The notes beneath the pieces were generated by a model. The model saw nothing but the letters and a program-made list of their open reading frames with translations. It did no database searches and was not told the origin of the DNA. Positions 56,933 through 64,000 of a stretch of DNA of 64,000 bases are shown here, piece after piece (positions within the stretch are counted from its first letter, which is position 1; each line of letters starts with the position of its first letter). A program made the translations under genes and the position numbers. Source of the stretch: Ancistrus triradiatus (Eukaryota > Chordata > Actinopteri > Siluriformes > Loricariidae). The stretch covers positions 124,001-188,000 of the forward strand of contig JAJAGP010000560.1 of NCBI GenBank assembly GCA_025084515.1, written 5' to 3'.

Positions 56933-58292
56933 GATCTCTGTTTTGGCCTCTAAAAACATTTTTGAAATGTTGTCCAACCGTTGGTAAATTTGCACGTCAG
57001 ATTATTACCTGTCCTTCTATAATTATTTACACATCCAATCTCCAATCAAAATGAAACATGAGTGCTAAATGAGCAGATTACCATTGATCCTGTTATGTAT
57101 TTGCACCTTTAAGTAGATCCTACCAAACTGCATATTCACAAAGGCAGACATGCTAAATTGGTAGTGTAAGAAACACAATCCTCCATAGAGCAGTGTTAGA
57201 TTTGAAAATGTTTCTAAAACAAAGCCTAACTGAGAACAGCAGCCATTTTCTGCAGTTATTGTTGCATGTTGTCCAATTTTTACATGGCTAAAAGTATCCA
57301 ATTTGCTTCATGCACCATGCATGACAACACAACATTGGAGGACGTCCTTGGTACATCATGATGATATGTTAGTGGCTGGAAACTGGCAGAATTAAAACAT
57401 AAAAAGCCACATTTATGTGTTTAGCACTTTCTGATATAGAAAATATTTGGCCGTGCTTAACTCTCATTATGGTCGCAAGGAGCCAATTGAACAGCACTTT
57501 TGAGAAGCTGTATCAGATTTGTTTTTCGATGTTTTTGTTGTTGAATCATCCGAAAAACCAAATCAGTGCACAATTGTGCTGATGCTGAAGAAACAAGGAC
57601 CTAACACCCCCATAGCCTTTTCCCTACAGCAGACTAATGGCTCTTTTGCTACAAATTGGTTGAAGAGAGAACATGGGGAGAAATACAGAATGTCTAAGAA
57701 GGAAGGGGCTCTATGAATCATCAGTTAATGTGCTGGCACATTAGTCATAGCAGCAGGAAAGGCCTTTTTAATATACTGTACGATCCATCCAAGATCGCTA
57801 ACTCTGCTCATGAAATAACAGCTCAAATATGGTAGCCATACCAATATACAGCATAATCATTTTCATTTGCAGTCAATGGCTGTGTTGCGGTATGGATCCA
57901 ATAATAACATTAAATAATACACTTCCATTGTAATTTTCAGACAGGTTACCTAATGTCATTCACTGGGATAGAATGTCCCTGTTTATGAATAAATGAAACA
58001 ATGAAGCCATCCTACGACATCTGCCAAATGCTCTGGCCAAAAGTAAAACTGGCTGTGTCAGCTGATTATTAACGCGAGTGCCTTCAAACTGAAAAAGAAG
58101 GAGCCAGTAGTCTGTGCCATGTGACTCAAATGGTTGCTTTTAAACTAACATTTGGAAGCAGAGTGTTGTCCAAAATGTTGTAAAATAATGATAATTCTCT
58201 ACAATCAAACTGGTGGGCAAAACAGAGGTAGAATGGCAGAGCAGTGGACTTTAATAGTGTTTGTAATCGTGAATTATTTGTATTTCCTGTAG
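56933..58292. other. col25a1 intron part
   Basis: No named repeat and no exon before the acceptor at 58292. Confidence 0.5.
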
Positions 58293-58337
58293 GGAGACAT
58301 GGGAGAAGAAGGGCCAAAAGGTGACGTTGGTGAGAAG
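58293..58337 (+). CDS. col25a1: col25a1 exon: GDMGEEGPKGDVGEK
   Basis: A 45-bp exon of five triplets, GDMGEEGPKGDVGEK. The acceptor is tttcctgtag and the donor AAG|gtaagt. It matches human GDAGENGPKGDTGEK closely as I recall. This is the last exon I can find. The following 5.7 kb up to the end of the window shows no further Gly-X-Y codon run beside splice sites, so the next exon (human GDPGSSAAGIKG as I recall) should lie beyond the window. Confidence 0.92.
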
Positions 58338-60744
58338 GTAAGTTTGCTCCAATGATATGTATTTGTAATTGATGACTTGTGCACTTGAGACATATTGTAG
58401 AAGTCTAGAATCAGATCAGTTCCCTTGGCTTTGGATACAACTTTGAAAAACTAAACGAGAAAATCAAAGATTCAAGCAAATTCAAGGTTTTTAGCATAAA
58501 ACAGAATGGGTTGCTTAACTATACTTGATTGTCACATTTAGATCATAATGAAGTCTTGATTACCTGACTCAAGATTTATTAAATTAGAAATATATAGTAA
58601 TTGTGTACAGTTTAAAAAAAATGTACGAGTTAAACAACAATACCGACTTCCCCCCCTAATAATACAGTAGACTAAGATTACACTAAAAAGTGGTTGATTA
58701 CTCACTTTTGGCTTGTACTGTAGATGACTAAAAACCTCATAAACACACTTGAGACAGCAAGAAGCAATAATTTATACTCCAAACCAGCGGTAGGTAAAGA
58801 CATAATGCTGACCCAGGCTATAATGCATATAAATGCCTCCGATAATGTCTCTCTGGTGGCCATGTTGGGCTGTTCTCAATCTGTAGTGGAACCCCTAAGC
58901 ATTTGATCAGCACAATTTCTATTGTATACTTTTTCCATGCCATCATGTTCTTTGCCAGCCATGGCTACTCACAAAATGTCAGACAGTTGAGCTAAATTTA
59001 AATTACAATATACCAGTAACAAATGCTACATAGCGGTTTGGCTGTATGATATCAACAAAGTCATATATTTAAAAAAGCAAAGCAAAAAAAACACAAGTTT
59101 CCACAATGTAATGTAGCGTGTACATATTATTCACACTGCATTAAGGGGGTGTGGATCCTTATACACTAACTGTGGAACAACAGTGTACCCAGGGGTGTCT
59201 CCACCAATTTATTACACATTGGAGTACGACCATAATTTAACATTATGGACATTCTCAGTCAAAGTGGTATTCAAGCAGCCAAGCGAAAGAGGCGTTGTAG
59301 GAAACAGATGCAGAACTATTTCCATGCATGGAAGGCAGGCCAAGAAAGAAATTAGGCTACAATAAAACTGCATTGCTCGAGAAAGACTTTGATCTACTCT
59401 ACCTTGCTGTAATAAAAAAGTTTAACCGGAGGGGAAAAATGTGAATAAGGAAGTAGGTATTGTAGGGAATGAAATGCCTTACAGCTTTTTTTTGACAGAC
59501 ATGGAAAACTCCTACTGTACCCTTTCATATAGAAAAGAGAAGATGTTCCTGACATTAATCTTAGTGCTCATACTGTATGGCCATGTACGTGTGAATTATT
59601 GAATGATTTTAATGACTTTTGTTTTAGAAAAGACTGGTAAGGACTCATTGGGAAGTGATATATAGCCAAGGATGTTGCTAGGAAGTTTGTGTTGTCTGAA
59701 GAACTCATACAGTGGACCACTTGCCTCTCCGTAGCCTGTCAATTTCCACAAACTTACCTTTATATTTCCATAGTTACAGCTCTTAACTATAGGCTACTGC
59801 ATAATACAGTTTATAGTCTGTACTTTGTGATTTTCTTGTATTGTCTGTAATGGTGCTTTTGCAGTAATTACTATTTACATATAATAAGTAGAGGCATTTT
59901 ACTTTATTGAAAGCATTAAACATCTCTTAAAATAATCAACACTGTTAAGGAGTAGTATTGGTGTTGTTATTACTATAATTATTCAATCATAAAATGCAAT
60001 TTCTCATTAATATTGCAATGTTTCTCATTAATATTGCAATGTCATGATGAGGCGCCCACTACAGGACAGTCTTAGCTCAGCAAAGTTGTGTACATCCAGT
60101 ATTTTAACACACCACATTCAGTTGGCTCCCTGTAGGGTTGTTGCATTCCACGAATGGAGTCTGACACCCTTGATTCAGCCTATTCATGCCGAATGTTAAC
60201 ATTTGAATGAACAGTTAACCTAAACACAGCTGACCAAAGAATGCTACCAAAAACCTCAAAGCACCATGTTGTGCTGTTCTGCAGGGTCAATAGCATAACA
60301 ATAGCTGTGTTGGTCATACTGGATAAAACTCTCAATTACTTCTAAAAAGTGTCTCACAGCCTCACATATGGCACCATCCTCATTTGAATTAAAAAGCAAA
60401 AGACAATATAACTAGTAGCATAACCAACAACTATAACTAGTCAACAAACCACTTTAGCAGGAGTGGTGGTGGTGTTGGTGTTAGTGGAGTGCATACAAGA
60501 TACATTGCTGCTGGCGCTGTATCTAAAACTGAGATTAATTTGATTAATTTATGAATGAAATCTCTGTGACTCCTTATCTGCTTTGGGGTCCTTGAAGCCA
60601 TGCTAACCATTTACCTCCTTAGATCAGTCCATCCAAAGCTCACATATTGCTGCTTATTTAAAACAGTATTACTCAAACCAGACATACTTGGTCATTTCAA
60701 GTTCACCAGATTTGCTCAGAAAGTTAATGATACATAATCTGCTA
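58338..60744. other. col25a1 intron after the last exon seen
   Basis: AT-rich. An exact 21-base tandem duplication (tttctcattaatattgcaatg) lies at 60000-60041. No exon recognised. Confidence 0.5.
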
Positions 60745-61488
60745 CACTCCTGGGCAAAAAAGCCCAAGTCTGCAAGATATTAAGCTTTTAAAGGTCCTAA
60801 TAACAAATTACTGGTCAGAAAATGATCAAGAACTAAGAAAATGAACTCCTGAAACCAGTGAACTATGGAAGCTGGAAACGTGGAGATTCACTTGCATAGT
60901 CTTCTTGTACACAAAGATAAAATCCTGAGAATATTTGAAATATTTAACCACATGGCTGGTGTTCAAAATCTTCCAAAATACCTTCTGTCTATTTTTTTTG
61001 CTTTAAAAACGACTTGTTAGTTGGTAGTCTGCCACACGTGATGCAGCCCATCACAAGTCTGAAAACAAGTTCTTAAATAGAACCAGGAGTGACAGATATC
61101 TACAGGTAGAGATCTATAATGTGCAGTCTTGTGAGTCCCAAGGTAAATGATTTAGAATATCTCCAAGCTCCAAACAAAGCACATTTGTTGTTGGGTTGTT
61201 GCTGGTCTTTGTCAGACCAACTGCAGCTGTACTGAAATTTACCAGATCCTAAAGGCACAGCAAATCCCTATTTCACTATCTACTGTTAAGAGACTAGATT
61301 AACACTTTGAAACAACAGGTGATATTGCCAAGTTTACCCAACACTTAAACATTTAATGAAATCAAAGGTAAAAGCTATGCCATACTAATTTACTTTATCT
61401 ATTTGTTTAATTCATGTTAACTTCCTTGACCATTTATTTGCTGATATTCCTAATATTTTGTGTTTGGCCCAATTTTTGCTGAGTAGTG
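60745..61488 (+). mobile_element. Tc1-like element, internally deleted (family 4)
   Basis: Left terminus cactcctgggcaaaaaagcc and right terminus tttttgctgagtagtg, with TA on both sides (60743 and 61489). The segment tagtctgccacacgtgatgc through gtgcagtcttgtgagtccca is the inverse of sequence at about 14040-14160 in the other family 4 copy. Only part of the transposase N-terminal region survives. Confidence 0.8.
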
Positions 61489-62637
61489 TACGTGTGTGTA
61501 CCTGATCAGTATGATGCCTCAGTATACAACGTCTGCCACCCAACAGCTGTTCTTGGATTCAAGATGTTTTGTACATTCTTTTGATTAATTGCATCTGGAA
61601 ATGCATTGTGCAATATTTTGGAAAAAAGTCTGATATTTTACATATAGTTTTGTCAATAATAGTTTTGTGTGGTTCGCACAGTGAAAGAAGGTCTCTCAGC
61701 CCGTCCCTTCTGATGTTTCCAATGTTTTGTGTAAACTTATGCAGTCAAGGGAAAATAGCAAAATCTGGCTTACAAGTGTAACACTATGGCAGCAACACAA
61801 AAGCAAAGAACAAGTGATGAAACTACAGATCCAGAGTTGTGATAATAGGTCAAAGTATTTGGTAGGATTTGTGCAAGGAATAAAACTGTTTTAGAGATTT
61901 AAAAGATGTTTATCATGGCTCAAGTATAACCGAAGGGGTAAAATTGAGTCACTTATTAAAAAGTGAAATGGAATCAAACAGGCACATTTCCAGAACAAAG
62001 CTATTTCACCACATGACTGTGGGAAACATTCTTTATATTGTGACAATCCACAGAAAAAAACCTTCTCATTATGCTTAAAATTGGTTATAAAACATGTAAT
62101 GTGTATTTAATTGCGTATGAAGATGACTTGTGACTAGCAAATCTAAATATTCTGAGATCACAGAGGTCTAAGAATGTCCTTTCATCAGAACCGTGTATAA
62201 ACAAAGTTACATTTGAGAGATTGTAGTTTGGCCAGTGGCACAGCCTACTTATATTGCCTCACAGCATAGATGTCAAAGAATGTCCCAGACATAAGCCAGC
62301 AACCACGGTGCCCTGCTTGCTCGTGGAACATTGAGGACGTCTGCAGCACCCATGTTCTTCTTGGAATGATCATTAGAGTCAAGTTGGCATGGTTTAAACA
62401 GCAGGGCACTAAAGAGGCACAGCTTAAGCACGGCTATAAATTTATCTGTAACTAGCACTCGTCACCTCTATAGCTCAGCTTTTATGGCCGAATTACTCCT
62501 TCTATCAGGCAGCTGAAACACTGCAGTGTGATTCTTGTTTTACCTGGCACCAGCTTTGTGAAAATTCAAATGAAACAGAATGCTTCTTAAGTTTAGAAAA
62601 GTTTAAACAGCTCATAAACTTGTATGTGCATCTATAT
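61489..62637. other. Gene-free stretch
   Basis: No exon or recognised repeat. Confidence 0.5.
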
Positions 62638-63736
62638 ACTCCCCTGCCTCTTTATTAGGTACACCTTTCTAGTCCTGGCTTGGACACTCGTTTTGCCTTT
62701 AAAATTGTCTTAATTATTTGTGGCAAAGATTTAACAGGATTCTGGAACCATTCCTTTGAGATTTTGGTCTATACTGACATGATAGCATCATCCAGCCAGG
62801 GCAGAATTGTTGACTGCACATACATTATGTGAATCTACAATATCCACCATATCACAAAAGCGCTTTATTGGATTCAAAACTGGTGACTGTGGAGGCCATT
62901 TGAGTACAGTAAACTCATTGTCGTGTTCAAATACAGAGTTTGAGAAGATTTGAGCTTTGTGACCTGGTGCATTATCCTGCTGGAAGTAGGTACCAGAAGA
63001 TGGGTACACTGTGGTCTGAAAGGGATGAACATGGTCAGCAACAATACTCAGGGAGAAGTGGTGTTTCAGTAATGTTCAAATGGTATTAAGGGCTCAAAGT
63101 GTGCCAAGAATATCCCTCACACCATTACACCACCCCCGGCAGCAGTCTGAACTGTTGATACAAGGCAGGATGGATACATGCTTTTATGTTGTATATGCCA
63201 TATTCTGATCCTGCTATCTGAATGCCACAGCAGAAATCGACATTCCTCAGACCAGGCAATGTTTTCCAATCTTCTATTATCCAATTCTGGTGAGTTCATG
63301 CAAATTGTAGCCCAAGTTGCTTGTTCTTGGCAAGAGTGGCACCCAGTGTGGTATTCTGCTGCTGTATGTATCTGCTTTCATGTTCAACATGTTGGACATT
63401 CAGAGATGCTCTTCTCCATACCTCAGATGTAATAAGTGGCTATTTGATTTACTGTTGCCTGTCTATCAGCTCGAACCAGTCTGGTCATTCTCCTCTGACC
63501 TCTTCCATCAACAAGGCATTTTTACCCAGAGTGGATAGTTTCTCTTTTTTGGACCATGCTCTGTAAACCCTGGAGATGGTTGTGCATAAAATTCCCAGTA
63601 GATCAGCAGTTTCTGAAGTATTCAGACCAGCCCGTCTAGCACCAACAACCATGCCGCATTCAGAGTCACTTGGCTGATTAGATTTATGCATTAACGAGCA
63701 GTTGAACAGGTGTACCTTAGTGAATTGGTCAATGAG
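62638..63736 (-). mobile_element. Tc1/mariner-type element, near full length, inactive
   Basis: Ends ctctttattaggtacacctt (left) and aggtgtaccttagtgaattg (right) are inverted. The minus strand encodes CGMVVGARRAGLNTSETADL (helix-turn-helix), then ENIAWSEECRFLLWHSDSRI and YFQQDNAPGHKAQIF, then PPQSPVLNPIKRF. The catalytic triad is damaged: the expected D in W-S-D-E is E, and the expected glutamate of N-P-I-E is lysine. Frameshifts separate the pieces. Confidence 0.88.
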
Positions 63737-64000
63737 TGTACTACTATTTTTTTTTTTAGTCATTGTTTTTTTTTTTTTTACACCACTCCAGGCAATGTAA
63801 TATTCTCAGCCTGTCAGCGACTTCGAAGACATTTAATTCTGCCTGGGAATGACATTGACCATTTCCGTTTCTATTCAGCATCCATATTTGATGTTTGACA
63901 TATTTTTCATTAGAATCAACCAAGTGTAATTTGTTGAAAGTTTGCCAAAGATGTTGCTCATGAAATTCCTAATGAAAAGTAGACTTATAAAAAAAGGAGG
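63737..64000. other. Window end without gene
   Basis: T-rich tracts at 63748-63780 and otherwise AT-rich sequence. Confidence 0.45.

Larger units (their letters stand above)
21712..58337 (+). other. col25a1: col25a1 (collagen XXV alpha 1) gene, internal part with 11 exons
   Basis: Eleven exons spread over about 37 kb encode Gly-X-Y repeats plus one non-collagenous block. Introns run from about 0.6 kb to 8.5 kb. Every exon length is a multiple of three (27, 27, 60, 72, 117, 36, 27, 45, 45, 27, 45 bp) and every intron is phase 0, as is usual for collagen genes. The gene is identified by the 24-residue block starting MVFPKINHG, by the GDQGQAG...GDTGKDGPRG exon and by collinearity of the rest with human COL25A1 as I recall it. 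The family member is a neuronal type II transmembrane collagen. Furin-type cleavage sheds its ectodomain (CLAC), it is known from amyloid plaques, and it is needed for motor axon-muscle innervation. Exons for the cytoplasmic tail, membrane span and furin region were not found in the first 21.7 kb, and none was found after 58337, so the window holds only the middle of the gene. Confidence 0.92.

Noticed and set aside
60455..60492. ggagtggtggtggtgttggt as a possible Gly/Val-rich exon
   Set aside because: Imperfect GGT simple repeat without splice sites in the collagen phase.
58338..64000. Search for a further collagen exon after the last one
   Set aside because: No Gly-X-Y codon run flanked by AG and GT was found by eye; a very short exon could still have been missed.

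Overview
This window is a stretch of vertebrate chromosome. It is almost certainly from a teleost fish: it is AT-rich, intron-dominated and full of fish-type Tc1-like transposons, tRNA-derived SINEs, an L2-type LINE and a Penelope-like element. No bacterial-type operon, origin, CRISPR array or phage structure is present. The tRNA-SINE and Tc1 families resemble those of otophysan fishes (catfish, characins), but that placement is inference.

The only host gene I can support is an internal part of col25a1 (collagen XXV alpha 1, CLAC-P), on the + strand. Eleven small exons between 21712 and 58337 have AG/GT splice sites, all begin and end on codon boundaries, and sum to one open reading frame. 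In order they encode GPPGPKGDK, GDQGDQGPR, a 20-residue segment starting GLPGLPS, a 24-residue non-collagenous segment starting MVFPKINHG, a 39-residue Gly-X-Y run starting GDQGQAG, and then GDAGTPGELGPA, GPEGPPGQK, GSVGPPGTPGIDGLK, GEVGMPGLDGIPGAK, GERGEKGDK and GDMGEEGPKGDVGEK. Ten of the eleven line up in order with the human COL25A1 chain as I remember it. The eleventh, the 60-bp exon at 32659-32718, has no counterpart I can recall and may be a cassette exon. Exons for the cytoplasmic tail, the membrane segment and the first collagen triplets would lie upstream, and the rest of the chain downstream. I found none of these inside the window.

Layout. 1-21.7 kb: upstream intron or flank, packed with transposon remains. 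It includes a cluster at 0.2-3.8 kb where an L2-like LINE, a Penelope-like fragment and a SCAN-like gag fragment abut one another between two direct repeats. 21.7-36.9 kb: first three exons and large introns, with a SINE-interrupted Tc1 copy (25.2-26.9 kb) and a full-length Tc1 element with about 210-bp inverted repeats (33.0-34.6 kb). 36.9-40.4 kb: NC exon, the long Gly-X-Y exon and the next exon, with a Tc1 copy nested in another inverted-repeat element. 40.4-58.3 kb: five further collagen exons in introns holding a pogo-type MITE (a second copy lies at 19.7 kb) and several nested repeats. 58.3-64 kb: intron, with two more Tc1-like elements.

All transposase and reverse transcriptase reading frames seen are broken by stops, frameshifts, deletions or lost catalytic residues. 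I did not find a previously undescribed biological system. The items most worth a second look are the unfamiliar 60-bp col25a1 exon, the hairpin-forming transposon one intron away from it, and the nested insertions, which give a relative order of transposon activity. Family names for repeats come from recognition by eye, and edges are usually good to about 10-30 bases.
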